The translations under genes were made by a program, and so were the position numbers. Shown piece after piece: positions 16,011 through 25,033 of a stretch of DNA of 40,006 bases. The first letter of the stretch is position 1. Each line of letters begins with the position of its first letter. The notes below the pieces were generated by a model, which made no database searches, was not told the DNA's origin, and saw nothing but the letters and a program-made list of their open reading frames with translations. The DNA comes from Myxacorys chilensis ATA2-1-KO14 (GTDB taxonomy: Bacteria > Cyanobacteriota > Cyanobacteriia > Leptolyngbyales > Leptolyngbyaceae): the NCBI GenBank assembly GCA_019359275.1, contig JAHHHP010000051.1, positions 1-40,006 of the forward strand. Direction: 5' to 3'.

Positions 16011-17420
16011 TCAGGTAGTTAGAGTCCGGACATATCGCTCGAACCAGAGACCTGCCAAGATTACGCCGACACCGCAGAGAACGAACACCAAGGCTTTGAG
16101 CAGCAAGCCAGTGTCATATTCCAACAACCGACTGAAGATTTGCAGAATGAGGAGAACGATGCCAAACCAAAAGGCGGGTCTATCTGCAATTCCGATGCTG
16201 GTTCGGACAACCCCGATCGCAAGCACAGCTAGTAATGCGTTAAAGACAAATGGTGCAACGACTGGGAGCGGCTGAAGCTGAATGTCCCAAAAAATGATTA
16301 AAGCCGTTAGTGCGATGAAGAGAAGAATCGTACTGGTGCTGGGGCTGAAATAGAATCGACCGGAACGAGTTCTGGCAAATTTTAATAGGTAGAGCCATTG
16401 CGCGATCGCAACCCCTGCGAGAATCACAACACTGGGTAGCGATCGCCATTCGGTATTTGTTCCTAGAGAAGTACCCCAGCCGGAATCATTCCAGAGCCAG
16501 CCAAATGACAGCCAGAAAAAAGCGCCACCCAAATAAACCACAGCACATCGACGAGCAATAGGTTGAAACAGCCGAGCGGAGGATGCTGAGGAGAGGGAAC
16601 GCCGCCGAATCGAGTCCCACAGCGTATCGTCGTAGCTCCACAGCAGAGCGGCGGGAAGCACCGCGATCGCTGCCGAGAAAAGTCCTGATCGAGTTGAGAG
16701 ATTAAAGGGAGTGCTGATTAAAGCCGAGACGAGTGCGATCGCGCTCAACGTGAATAACACCTTTGAGCGACACCAGTAGGCCAACGGCAGAAACAGCACG
16801 CTGACGACGAGCGGCATCTGCTGCACCATGAGGCTCAACAGCGAGCTATCTTCACCTCTCCACAACCCGCTCTGCAAATAGCCCGTCCAGCTATACCAGT
16901 AGCCAATGCCAATCAGCAAAATTGCCAACATTCCCAAAGAGGTCAGCCGTAAACCGTATGCCATGACAAGGACGCCGATTCCCCACGTCAGGAATAACCC
17001 GTAGGGAGAGCCGCCAATATGAAACATCTGCGCCATCAGCGCTATGTTCGCTCCTAAACTCAGTGCCCCTAGCAGCAACAGGGCCTGGCCCAAACGAGAC
17101 TGCCACACATCGCCTGGCTGTCTCCAAAGCGCAAATCCAGCGAAATTGACCCCGACAAACACGCTAAACAGAAGCGCCACTCTAGCTAGACGAGGAATGT
17201 CTTGCCAGTTTGCCGCGACAAACGTAATTACACCTAGACCAATGAGGACACTCCCCAATCCAAGCAGAATGAGGGTGAAACGGTTTTTGGCTTGCGTATC
17301 GAGTTGATCAAACTGATAGCGATCGCGCAATTGCTGAAATTGCGTACTGTTGATCAATCCGTCCGTTTGCCACTGTTGCGCTTCTTGACGAAGCTCATGT
17401 CGAAATTTTTCGGAGGACAT
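16011..17420 (-). CDS. DUF2157 membrane protein
   Basis: A 469-residue protein. The soluble N-terminus (residues 1-45, MSSEKFRHELRQEAQQWQTD, LINSTQFQQLRDRYQF) is the DUF2157 domain, followed by about twelve hydrophobic spans beginning FTLILLGLGSVLIGLGVITFVAANW. This arrangement matches the large DUF2157 proteins that travel with GDYXXLXY proteins, and the GDYXXLXY gene follows on the same strand after about 115 bases, so they are probably one operon. No enzymatic motif is visible. The molecular role is unknown. Confidence 0.85.
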   Translation of the reverse strand: MSSEKFRHELRQEAQQWQTDGLINSTQFQQLRDRYQFDQLDTQAKNRFTLILLGLGSVLIGLGVITFVAANWQDIPRLARVALLFSVFVGVNFAGFALWRQPGDVWQSRLGQALLLLGALSLGANIALMAQMFHIGGSPYGLFLTWGIGVLVMAYGLRLTSLGMLAILLIGIGYWYSWTGYLQSGLWRGEDSSLLSLMVQQMPLVVSVLFLPLAYWCRSKVLFTLSAIALVSALISTPFNLSTRSGLFSAAIAVLPAALLWSYDDTLWDSIRRRSLSSASSARLFQPIARRCAVVYLGGAFFWLSFGWLWNDSGWGTSLGTNTEWRSLPSVVILAGVAIAQWLYLLKFARTRSGRFYFSPSTSTILLFIALTALIIFWDIQLQPLPVVAPFVFNALLAVLAIGVVRTSIGIADRPAFWFGIVLLILQIFSRLLEYDTGLLLKALVFVLCGVGVILAGLWFERYVRTLTT

Positions 17421-17818
17421 AAAAACTTACTCCCTAATTAATGAGGAGCTTAATGAAGCGAAACCGCAAGATTACGGAAATCAACTCTAACTTCTCATAA
17501 CTGTTTTGAAGTGAGGCTAAGAGTATGCCACCTATACGATTGGTAGAACGACAGTTTTAATTTCTAAGTAACGATTAGCAAAATCCGTGTACAATTAAGC
17601 ACCAATCATCACAAGATGTTAAGCTTTCGAGACATAAATTACCTCAAACTTCAATTTAAACAGATTCCAGTAGAAATTCTGGTGTCAAACTGTTAAAAAC
17701 TTGGTAATTTCCTTACAACACGTTCTTTTATACAAAGGCGCACCTTCTGAAGCCACTGCCCCTTAGTGTGAACCTGTATGACTAGTTTCATCGAATTCTT
17801 CACCGTAGCCCTTAAGGT
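17421..17818. other. intergenic region with two divergent promoters
   Basis: About 400 AT-rich bases between the minus-strand DUF2157 gene and the plus-strand kinase-like gene. I see no small gene, hairpin terminator or repeat in it. Confidence 0.5.
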
Positions 17819-19342
17819 ATGACTTCCTTAGTAGTCGAGACTTCCCTTTACACCCTTGTAGCTGACTCAGCCGCTTCACCCTCGGCTTTGCAAATGAGTC
17901 CAATCACGTTCAAATCACTGATGAACAGTTTATTAGACGTGCTGGTTGAGCAGCAACTCCCAGCATTGATCTGGGCGAAACTACCGCGTGGGGAAGCGTG
18001 GCAAGCAGAACTTGAGCGATATATGAAACTCGACGATGTTGCTCAAGGAACCTACTTATTTAAAAATCAGCGGGATGACGTTCCAGAAGAGACGTTAACC
18101 ACAACGCATAAACCCATGTCTGAGTCGGTGGACAGTACTCAGGCGGCTCCTGACTGTAAGCTTCACTCAAAACCTAACTTAACAGCGGTATCAGTTCAGC
18201 TTGCTGCTGATAGCCCGCTACGACGAGAATATTTTTTGATCATTTGGTCAACGCAATTTTGCGGAGTCCTGGTTGCCCATCGTTCAAAAAACGGGGCGAC
18301 AGCCAAAGATGAGCTTCAAACGACCTTTATTCCAGACGAAGAAACGACCGAAAAGCGGCCCTCATTAATGACCTTTCTGGTGCTGGATCAGGCAACGACT
18401 CGGCGAGCAGTTGGCGCATTGCATAGGTCGATGGAAGCCATCTCGTCCCCGTTGAACAAAAGCTGGGATGCCGCGATCGCAAAAATTCAGCCCGCTCAAG
18501 TCAGTTCTCCAATGATTGAGCAGTTCCTCATCCGGCAAGTCCAACGCCAGGAAGACCTGTGGCAGCGAGGCACCAGCTACCGTCGTCAAGCCGAACTAGC
18601 CAATCTCTTACAGCTTCAAAATGAGGAATTAGTCAGCGCGATTCGGTTAAAAGATGAGTTTGTGCATACGGTGGGGCAAGAACTCCGAACGCCGCTCACG
18701 ACGATGAAAACAGCGATCACGTTGCTCAATTCTCCTACATTAAAGCCGCCGCAACGTCAACGCTACATGGATTTGCTCGTGAAAGAGTGCGATCGCCAAA
18801 CGGCACTGATTAGCAGCTTGCTCGATCTCGTCAGTCTCGATCAGATGGCAGATCAAGCGATTATTCAAGCGTTGCAGTTGATGGACATTGTGCCCGGAGT
18901 GGTCAGCACCTATCAACCGCTGGCAGAAGAAAAAGGAGTGCGGTTAGCGTACACGGTGCCTGAAAACTTACCCGCGATCGCTTGTCTCAACACTTGGTTA
19001 AAGCAAATTGTGATTCATCTGCTCCGCAACGGGATTAAGTTCACGCCGAGAGGCGGACAGGTTTGGGTCAGAGCCAAGCAGCAGGATGATTTTGTCCAGC
19101 TAGAGTTCAAAGATACGGGAATTGGAATTCCAGCGGGTGAGATTTCAAAAATCTTTGATCGGTTCTATCGGGTGCGGCAAGTCGTCGAGACTGAAACGAA
19201 TGGGGCAGGATTGGGACTAACTGTTGTCCAGCAATTGCTAATCCATTGCGGCGGCTCGATTTCGGTCAGAAGCCGGATAGGAGAAGGATCTGTTTTTACA
19301 GTTTTGTTACCCATTTACAAAGGCACGGTCGAACCCGATTAG
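17819..19342 (+). CDS. DICT-type sensor histidine kinase-like protein lacking the H-box His
   Basis: A 507-residue soluble sensor protein. Residues 1-210 resemble the DICT sensory domain found in cyanobacterial kinases and cyclases. Residues about 278-340 form a dimerisation helix pair, and residues 380-500 an HATPase domain with complete boxes: HLLRNGIKFTP (N), DTGIGIP (G1), IFDRFYR (F), GAGLGLTVVQQL (G2). The H-box reads FVHTVGQELRTPL, so the phosphoacceptor position that should be His (SHELRTPL) is Gln287; the nearest His is His283. ATP binding is likely retained but conventional autophosphorylation is not. No response regulator is adjacent. It could be a pseudokinase that regulates another kinase. 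Confidence 0.8.
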   Translation: MTSLVVETSLYTLVADSAASPSALQMSPITFKSLMNSLLDVLVEQQLPALIWAKLPRGEAWQAELERYMKLDDVAQGTYLFKNQRDDVPEETLTTTHKPMSESVDSTQAAPDCKLHSKPNLTAVSVQLAADSPLRREYFLIIWSTQFCGVLVAHRSKNGATAKDELQTTFIPDEETTEKRPSLMTFLVLDQATTRRAVGALHRSMEAISSPLNKSWDAAIAKIQPAQVSSPMIEQFLIRQVQRQEDLWQRGTSYRRQAELANLLQLQNEELVSAIRLKDEFVHTVGQELRTPLTTMKTAITLLNSPTLKPPQRQRYMDLLVKECDRQTALISSLLDLVSLDQMADQAIIQALQLMDIVPGVVSTYQPLAEEKGVRLAYTVPENLPAIACLNTWLKQIVIHLLRNGIKFTPRGGQVWVRAKQQDDFVQLEFKDTGIGIPAGEISKIFDRFYRVRQVVETETNGAGLGLTVVQQLLIHCGGSISVRSRIGEGSVFTVLLPIYKGTVEPD

Positions 19343-19362
19343 CAGAATTAGATTTGAGTTCT

Positions 19363-19399
19363 AAGAGGAATCCGCTAAGGTTAGAATCGGGCCTCTTTT
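19363..19399 (+). terminator. probable weak terminator after the kinase-like gene
   Basis: AAGAGG at 19363-19368 can pair with CCTCTT at 19392-19397, and a short T-run follows (CCTCTTTTG). The stem is only about 6 bp with a long loop, so this is a weak call. Confidence 0.35.
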
Positions 19400-19427
19400 G
19401 TTAGCGTTTGCTTAGCACTCAAGTTTT

Positions 19428-19901
19428 ATGTCCATCACCATTTCGATTAACGCCGCTCAGATTGATGCCTTAGATTTATCACCCGCCGTAGATGCGATCG
19501 CGCCGCTCCTGACTCATGCGGCTGAATATGAGCAACAGATCCAGTTTGCGATCGACTATCCCTTAGAACCTGGCGATCCACGAGAATTGCCGGAAGTGCC
19601 AGAGGTGCGGCTTTGGTTTATCCGCTTAGATGCATTGTATCCGTGGCTGCCGTTTCTGCTGGACTGGAAGGCTGGAGAATTTGCCCGCTACACCGCCATG
19701 CTTGTGCCCCATCAGTTTCATCCCAAAGATGGCGTCCAGTACAACCCGGAAGCCCTTGAAATCTATGTGATGCACAAAACGTTTGTCTTGCTGTACTGGC
19801 TCAAAGAGTTAGGAATCGAAAGCCCATCACGGCTCAAAGCGATGACCCAAATGGTGGGCTACGAGTTGGACGATGAGTTTTTTGAGATGTTAAATCGTTA
19901 G
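19428..19901 (+). CDS. crr6: CRR6-family NdhI maturation factor
   Basis: A 157-residue protein matching the CRR6 (DUF1817) family: ITISINAAQIDALDLSPAVD at the N-terminus, PEVRLWFIRLDALYPWLPFLLDWKAGE in the middle, and ARYTAMLVPHQFHPKDGVQYNPEALEIYVMHK towards the end. CRR6 helps assemble the NdhI-containing arm of the photosynthetic NDH-1 complex, which serves cyclic electron flow and CO2 uptake. It has no signal or membrane span, consistent with a soluble assembly factor. The family is essentially confined to cyanobacteria and chloroplasts, which supports the assignment of the organism. Confidence 0.9.
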   Translation: MSITISINAAQIDALDLSPAVDAIAPLLTHAAEYEQQIQFAIDYPLEPGDPRELPEVPEVRLWFIRLDALYPWLPFLLDWKAGEFARYTAMLVPHQFHPKDGVQYNPEALEIYVMHKTFVLLYWLKELGIESPSRLKAMTQMVGYELDDEFFEMLNR

Positions 19902-20016
19902 AGAGAAGCGGACAGGGTACAATGCTTCCCTAGTTGGAGTACGTTTGCATCACAGTTGATCCTGTCTGAGCTAACGATCGCCTCTAAAATTCGCTTCTTT
20001 AGCGCCTAATTTTACG

Positions 20017-22020
20017 ATGCTTGAGCTTCCTAGTCCTAGATCCATTGCGTCTAAACGCGCTGGCATTCCCGACCAGCGTTGGAACCTGCTTCCCATTCAA
20101 ACCGAACGGGCACTCACGTTAGCTCAAGCAACGCAAGTCTCTCCGCTCTTGGCACAAGTGTTACTCAATCGCGGACTCGACACGCCAAAAGCCATTGCGA
20201 CGTTCCTCGATCCCGATTCTGAAGCATTGCCTTCCCCGCTAGAAGACTTTCCCGATCTGGCGCTCAGTCTAGAACTGCTGATCAATGCGATTAATGAGCG
20301 TCAAGCGATCGCAATTTGCGGGGACTACGACGCAGACGGCATGACGAGTACAGCCCTTCTGCTGCGGGCACTGCGCTACCTTGGCGCACAAGTAGACTAC
20401 GCGATTCCTAGTCGCATGAACGAAGGGTATGGCATCAATGAGCGGATTATTGAAGAATTTTATGATGAAGGGGTCGGACTGATTCTCACCGTCGATAACG
20501 GAATTGCCGCGCATAAACCGATCGAACGCGCTCGCGAGTTGGGATTAACCGTGATCATTACGGATCACCACGATTTACCGCCACAACTACCCAACGCGAA
20601 TGCTATTCTCAATCCTAAATTGATTGCTGAAACGTCCCCCTATCGCAGCATGGCAGGCGTTGGAGTTGCCTATGTTTTGGCAGTATGTCTGGCTCAGAGT
20701 TTTGGGCAGCGCGACTTGCAAAATACGCTGCTAGAGTTATTTACCTTGGGAACGATCGCCGATCTCGCGCCGCTAACGGGGGTGAATCGTCGATGGGTGC
20801 GGAGAGGCTTACAACTCCTGCCGAAATCTAAGATCGAAGGAATTCAAGCGCTGATTCAAGTGGCGGGATTGAGCGGTGAGAAAAACCTGAAGCCAGAAGC
20901 GATTGGCTTTCGCTTAGGCCCTCGAATTAATGCCGTAGGTCGCTTGGCTGATCCACAAATTGTCATTGAATTATTGACTACTGATGACACTGGTATTGCA
21001 TTGGAACGAGCCATGCAGTGTGAGCAGATTAATAAACATCGGCAGCAACTCTGTGAAACCATTGAAAAAGAAGCCATTAGTGCTTACGAGAATGGCTCGA
21101 TCAACGCAAAAGAAGAACATGTGTTGCTCTTAGTACAACCAGAATGGCATCATGGCGTGATCGGAATTGTAGCCTCTCGGTTAGTCGAGCGATATGGCGT
21201 TCCGGTGTTCATTGGAACGTATGAAGATGAAAAGCAAGAACACATTCGCGGATCAGCGCGAAGTATTCCAGAGTTTAACGTATTTGACGCACTAGAGTTT
21301 ACGAAAGATTTTCTCCTCAAGCATGGGGGTCACAAAGCCGCAGGCGGATTTTCCTTTGAGGGCACGCGGCTTGAAGAGGTGCGATCGCGCCTCCGACAAT
21401 TCGCCCAACAGTGCCTCAAACCCGAACATCTCAAACCGTTAGTCACGATTGACGCTCAAGCAAACTTAGAGCAACTCGACTTTCATCTCTACGCCCAGCT
21501 TGACGCGCTTCACCCCTGCGGCATGGAGAATCCTGATCCTGTGTTTTGGACGCCCAATGTCCGGATCAGTGATCAAAAGCTGATCGGCAAAGGACATCTC
21601 AAATTTATGGTGAGTCATGATTCGATTGCCGCTAGAAAAATTGCCGCGATCGCATGGCGGTGGGGAGAATATTATCCGTTACCAAAATTTTTGGATATTG
21701 CCTATCGGCTTCGCACGAATGAATGGAACGGCGACGTTTCGATTCAGCTTGAAGTGGTTGGAGTTAGATTGCCACATCAGCCCAGCGCGGCTGGAGTCGA
21801 GTTTTTGTTTAACCAGCGATCGTATAGCTGCACCATCGAAGACCAAGGCGGCGTCAAAGAACTGAAAATTCGCAATGATAGAGGCGACGTTCTAGCTATT
21901 CAAAAGGGACAAAAAATTGGGACACTCGGCAAAATTAATCACCCCGCTCAAGCGGTTGATGTGTCTCAGCAACCTTATTACGACTTAATCAGAACTGCCC
22001 TGATCGCCTTGAATCTTTAG
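20017..22020 (+). CDS. recJ: single-stranded-DNA-specific exonuclease RecJ
   Basis: A 667-residue 5'-3' exonuclease on single-stranded DNA that acts in recombination and mismatch or base-excision repair. The DHH catalytic core is intact: CGDYDADGMTSTALLLRAL (metal-binding Asp residues, about 107-125), LTVDNGIAAH, VIITDHHDLPPQLP (the DHH motif), MAGVGVAYVLA, and the DHHA1 glycine-rich HGGHKAAGGFSFE. Long family members carry an extra C-terminal OB-like region, and this copy has one (about residues 480-667). It is transcribed alone and converges on the stress-protein gene with a 5-base gap. Confidence 0.95.
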   Translation: MLELPSPRSIASKRAGIPDQRWNLLPIQTERALTLAQATQVSPLLAQVLLNRGLDTPKAIATFLDPDSEALPSPLEDFPDLALSLELLINAINERQAIAICGDYDADGMTSTALLLRALRYLGAQVDYAIPSRMNEGYGINERIIEEFYDEGVGLILTVDNGIAAHKPIERARELGLTVIITDHHDLPPQLPNANAILNPKLIAETSPYRSMAGVGVAYVLAVCLAQSFGQRDLQNTLLELFTLGTIADLAPLTGVNRRWVRRGLQLLPKSKIEGIQALIQVAGLSGEKNLKPEAIGFRLGPRINAVGRLADPQIVIELLTTDDTGIALERAMQCEQINKHRQQLCETIEKEAISAYENGSINAKEEHVLLLVQPEWHHGVIGIVASRLVERYGVPVFIGTYEDEKQEHIRGSARSIPEFNVFDALEFTKDFLLKHGGHKAAGGFSFEGTRLEEVRSRLRQFAQQCLKPEHLKPLVTIDAQANLEQLDFHLYAQLDALHPCGMENPDPVFWTPNVRISDQKLIGKGHLKFMVSHDSIAARKIAAIAWRWGEYYPLPKFLDIAYRLRTNEWNGDVSIQLEVVGVRLPHQPSAAGVEFLFNQRSYSCTIEDQGGVKELKIRNDRGDVLAIQKGQKIGTLGKINHPAQAVDVSQQPYYDLIRTALIALNL

Positions 22021-22025
22021 GAAGG

Positions 22026-22904
22026 CTACTTTTTAAACGGAAAATAAAGCACAGGGTGCATACTGCGACGGACACATTCATTGGCAAAGCTCGGAATCGA
22101 CCATTCCAATAAGGGGTTGACGTTATTAGACGAGAGCGCGATCGCGCTAATGTCAAACTCTTGCGCTGCCATCAGCACTTCAACCATTGGGTTACCATGC
22201 CGAACTTCAACTTCCGAATTGATCCCCAATGCCTGTAACTGCTCGCAAATCGGCTTCAACTTTTGAGCGACAAATTTCTGTTCTTCTTCAGCCGATAACT
22301 CAAGCCTACCGCCTTCTTCGACCACCCAACACAAAACGCAATTTTTCAATTGGTGATCACGGTTCGCTTTTGCTAATTGCTTCACTTGCTCTACCGTGTA
22401 TTTCGCGGCATCGCTATCGTCATAGGGCAACAATATCTCGCGAAACAAATGCTGACATCGCAGACTCAGTTCTTCTACGGTGTAGGTCGAAATCAATTGA
22501 GGACGCAGGGTAAGCAGGGGAAGCAGGGTGTGTTTTGCAAGGGCAATAGTCGTGCTTCCGAAGAGCTTCTCAGTTAACAGATTGCGGGATTCTGTGCCCA
22601 GAACCAGCACATCGGCTTGATAGGTTTTTGCGGCTTGAAGTATTGCATCAACCGCTCGTCCCGCTTTGACTTCGACCTTTACTTGGACTCCCTCAGGTAC
22701 ATTTTCTAATGCAACCGCTAATTTTTCCTCAGCGCGGTTCATCTTTTCAGTGTCGGCGCGGGGAACTCCTGACTTCTCAACCAAGGGAACAACGTGCAGA
22801 AAGACAATTTGCGTTGCACCACCCGCCGCTAAGTCAGGGATGAACTGCGTTAGACGCTGCAAACCATCTGTGAAGTCAGTACAAATAAGAGGGCGCTGGA
22901 ACAT
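22026..22904 (-). CDS. tandem universal stress protein
   Basis: Two UspA-like domains in 292 residues. The start is taken at the ATG at 22904 (MFQRPLICTDFTDG), which is the expected beginning of a UspA fold; the longer frame would add 25 residues with no homology signal. Domain 1 ends with the nucleotide-binding-type loop VLGTESRNLLTEKLFGSTTIALAKHT, close to the usual G-x2-G-x9-G-S/T pattern. Domain 2 begins EILLPYDDSDAAKYTVEQV and ends EFDISAIALSSNNVNPLLEWSIPSFANECVRR. Stress proteins of this sort respond to energy or redox stress; the specific role is unknown. Confidence 0.85.
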   Translation of the reverse strand: MFQRPLICTDFTDGLQRLTQFIPDLAAGGATQIVFLHVVPLVEKSGVPRADTEKMNRAEEKLAVALENVPEGVQVKVEVKAGRAVDAILQAAKTYQADVLVLGTESRNLLTEKLFGSTTIALAKHTLLPLLTLRPQLISTYTVEELSLRCQHLFREILLPYDDSDAAKYTVEQVKQLAKANRDHQLKNCVLCWVVEEGGRLELSAEEEQKFVAQKLKPICEQLQALGINSEVEVRHGNPMVEVLMAAQEFDISAIALSSNNVNPLLEWSIPSFANECVRRSMHPVLYFPFKK

Positions 22905-22979
22905 AGTAGTTAAGAAGTAGAGATTAACCAAATAACGCAACGTTGCGGCAATCCTTTTTGCAAAGGAAGCGATACTCAA

Positions 22980-23385
22980 AATCCTAACTCAAAGTCTTCT
23001 GTGTTGAATTATCGACTGCCGATCGAGTCGGATCGAGCTATTTACCGACATTAAGCGCTGACGTTTTAGTAGCTAGAGAGTGGACGCGATCGCAAATACA
23101 AGGACATGGCGTTAGACCTGCCGCAGAGGAGGGATGAAAGCAAAGAAAGGCGCTGCTTATTTCATTTACCCTTGCGTTAGGGCTGCCGCAGGCGTCATAA
23201 AAATCGGCAAATGGTCAGGCATTGCTAAACGTTGAACAACATCCTCGTGATTATCGTGGCGACAGCGTAAGTTTTCTAGAAAGTTGTCCTTTTCTGCACT
23301 GCCCGAAGTATTGCTATTGGGTTGCAGAACCCTACTTTGGTGGGAATTCTAAAGCTGTCACTTTACCATTAGGGAGAACTCTACA
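22980..23385. other. intergenic region with CGTTAGxxCTGCCGCA repeats
   Basis: About 400 bases with no supported gene. Near 23110-23126 and 23174-23192 there are two related stretches, CGTTAGACCTGCCGCA and CGTTAGGGCTGCCGCA; elements of this kind are scattered through cyanobacterial intergenic DNA. A HIP1-like site lies near 23087. Confidence 0.5.
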
Positions 23386-23880
23386 ATGGCGACTTCAATT
23401 AGTGCAACGTTGACTCCGGCAGAGCGAGATACGTTGATGGCGGCGATGACCATGATGAAAGAAAAGATGCCGTTCTTGGTGGATTTGAGCACAGAGGAGC
23501 GCAAGAATTTGCCAAAGATGGGCGATAAGAGTCGGGCGTTTGTGGGCAAGGCGTTGGAGGTGGCGACGCAGAACCCGGACTTCTTGCCCCGCTCATTCGA
23601 CCTAGAGGAGTTGCGGAAGGATGTGCAGTTGTTTGAGATGTTGTATCCGCTGTTGATGTCGATCACGCAGATGCACGAGTTGTTGGACGATACGTGTTTG
23701 GCGGTGGGGAGTGAGGCGTATGCGGCGGCGTTGCAGGTGTATAGCTATGCCAAGGCAAGCGGACAGGGAGCGGGATTAGATGCGGTGGTGGGTGAGTTGG
23801 GGCAACGGTTTGCCCGCAAACCCCGGAAGGTGAAGGCGACTGAGGCAACGGTGAAGGCTGGAGGGGCAATGATGGAGTAA
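23386..23880 (+). CDS. conserved hypothetical protein, 164 aa
   Basis: An all-helical 164-residue protein beginning MATSISATLTPAERDTLMAA, with a conserved-looking core LSTEERKNLPKMGDKSRAFVGKALEVA and a basic tail (ARKPRKVKATEATVKAG). I recall similar proteins in multicopy in cyanobacteria and some Bacteroidetes, with no known role. Codon choice differs from the neighbours: it strongly favours GTG, TTG, GCG and AAG, so the coding strand is G-rich in third positions. It opens the accessory island, and its last bases (TGGAGTAAAAAGCCTGA) are repeated about 105 bases downstream. Confidence 0.7.
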   Translation: MATSISATLTPAERDTLMAAMTMMKEKMPFLVDLSTEERKNLPKMGDKSRAFVGKALEVATQNPDFLPRSFDLEELRKDVQLFEMLYPLLMSITQMHELLDDTCLAVGSEAYAAALQVYSYAKASGQGAGLDAVVGELGQRFARKPRKVKATEATVKAGGAMME

Positions 23881-23906
23881 AAAGCCTGACAATTTGACTT
23901 CTGAGG
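23879..23906 (+). repeat. 28-bp direct repeat, left copy
   Basis: AAAAAGCCTGAC followed by AATTTGACTTCTGAGG. The same 28 bases, with one mismatch, recur at 25034-25061. The two copies bracket the first 21-bp array and the hepT-mntA pair. Confidence 0.85.
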
Positions 23907-23993
23907 GCGATGATTGAGGCTCAGAACGCGGAGGTTGAAGCAATTTGCTCGACGTTCCGGGTTCTGAGCTTCGTTTTTGGAGTAAAAAGCCTG

Positions 23994-24203
23994 AAGTTCC
24001 GAGTTCGGAAGGCGGAGTTCCGAGTTCAAAAGGCGAAGTTCCAGGTTCGGAAGGCGAAGTTCCAGGTTCTGAGGGCGGAATTTCAGCTTCCGAAGGCGGA
24101 ATTTGGGGTTCGGAAGGCGGAGTTCCGAGTTCAAAAGGTGGAGTTCCGGGTTCTGAGGGCGGAGTTTCACGTTAAGAGGTTGGAACTTCAAGTCGTGAAG
24201 CTG
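23994..24203 (-). repeat. 21-bp tandem repeat array 1, ten units
   Basis: Ten contiguous 21-bp units in perfect register with degenerate sequence. The best-preserved unit carries TTCCGAGTTCGGAA, an inverted repeat of five bases on each side, followed by GGCG. Read on the minus strand, the sense of hepT-mntA, the core is TTCCGAACTCGGAA plus CTCCGCC-like bases, the same as arrays 2 and 3. The array ends about 55 bases past the hepT stop. An open reading frame runs through it only because 21 is divisible by three. Confidence 0.9.
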
Positions 24204-24257
24204 AATTGTCTTGGTTTGGAAATAGTCATATTTATTCTGGCCGATTAGATGCGCCCT

Positions 24258-24617
24258 CTACGCTTGTTCATCAGGTAGGGGTGGTAGTAGAGGTTCTAGC
24301 TGAGCCAGAAGGTTTGCCAGTTCTGTGGTGATAATGTTCCAAATGATGTCTTGCTGAATTTCGTCATAACGGTGAATGATGATGTTGCGTAAGCCAACCG
24401 TTCTACGCCAGTCAAGGGCTGGATGCGTTTGTCGAAATGCCTCCGATACTCTGCCTGCGGCTTCTCCAAGGATTTCGAGTTGTCTTTCTACAGCGCTCTG
24501 AATCAAGATGCTTGCTTGGTAGTCATCAAAGGATAGACCAAGGGTAAACTCTTGAATCCGGCGGATTGCTTGCACCATGTCCCAGATGGAGGCGGCATCA
24601 CGGTTGTTCGCTTGCAT
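24258..24617 (-). CDS. hepT: HepT-type HEPN ribonuclease toxin
   Basis: A 119-residue helical protein of the DUF86/HepT family. The HEPN catalytic motif R-X4-H-X-Y is present as RNIIIHRY (about residues 77-84), preceded by WRRTVGL; the helices QSAVERQLEILGEAAGRVSEAF and the segment HPALDW are typical. HepT toxins cleave RNA, and their partner MntA neutralises them, in studied cases by adding AMP units to the Tyr of this motif, which is intact here. The gene overlaps mntA by 20 bases, indicating translational coupling. It is the distal gene of the pair and is followed by repeat array 1. Confidence 0.9.
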   Translation of the reverse strand: MQANNRDAASIWDMVQAIRRIQEFTLGLSFDDYQASILIQSAVERQLEILGEAAGRVSEAFRQTHPALDWRRTVGLRNIIIHRYDEIQQDIIWNIITTELANLLAQLEPLLPPLPDEQA

Positions 24618-24933
24618 AGATGACTTGACGAGCGTTCAAAATTTCAGAGCGGCGGTAGGGGTTTTTTAGCCCGCGTTTGTCTACTAGATCTACCTCACGT
24701 TTGAAGAGAGCTTCTAGTTCTTGTTGCATATCTATCCAATCAAATAGGTTCAAGCCGTGATTGGGAGCAAGCGTTACTAAAATATCAATATCGCTATCAT
24801 CGCGAAAGCCATCTCGCAAGACAGAACCAAACAACGCAAACTCGATGATCTTCCATCGTTGGCAGAAGTCGGTTATTTGCGATCGCGTGACATTGCAGCG
24901 ATCGCAAATCACAGTTGTTAATGGAGCCGTCAT
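24598..24933 (-). CDS. mntA: MntA-type nucleotidyltransferase antitoxin
   Basis: A 111-residue minimal nucleotidyltransferase. The catalytic signature GSVLRDGFRDDSDIDILV (about residues 36-53) fits the GS-x10-DxD pattern, and a third acidic residue follows in KREVDLVDK. It begins at the ATG at 24933 and overlaps hepT by 20 bases. In the MntA-HepT family the enzyme modifies the toxin's active-site Tyr using ATP. Two Cys (CDRCN, residues 10-14) precede the helix leading into the core. The pair is flanked by 28-bp direct repeats. Confidence 0.9.
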   Translation of the reverse strand: MTAPLTTVICDRCNVTRSQITDFCQRWKIIEFALFGSVLRDGFRDDSDIDILVTLAPNHGLNLFDWIDMQQELEALFKREVDLVDKRGLKNPYRRSEILNARQVIYASEQP

Positions 24934-25033
24934 CGTTTCCCCCGTATCAGGTCACACCCTCTTCACTTGAAATCATTCGCTTCATTCGCACTCATGTCTC
25001 AATTTTGCACAGAAATCTGGTAAACGAAGTAGC

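Noticed and set aside
22905..22979. 25-residue N-terminal extension of the universal stress protein
   Set aside because: The domain begins at MFQRPLICTDF; the extension shows no conserved feature.
23134..23235. 33-codon open frame with AGGAGGG directly before its ATG and a phrase YFIYPCVRAAAGVIKIGK resembling a GIY-YIG-type start
   Set aside because: It ends abruptly, the ribosome-binding site is too close to the ATG, and its middle is one of the CGTTAGxxCTGCCGCA intergenic repeats.
23222..23413. Open frame containing SVSFLESCPFLHCPKYCYWV running into the 164-aa gene
   Set aside because: Overlaps a better-supported start and resembles no family; probably chance.
23910..24248. Open frames through arrays 1, 2 and 3 encoding heptads such as FRVRKAE or PPSEPGT
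   Set aside because: Frames are open on several frames and on both strands simply from the repeat period; none has a credible start region.
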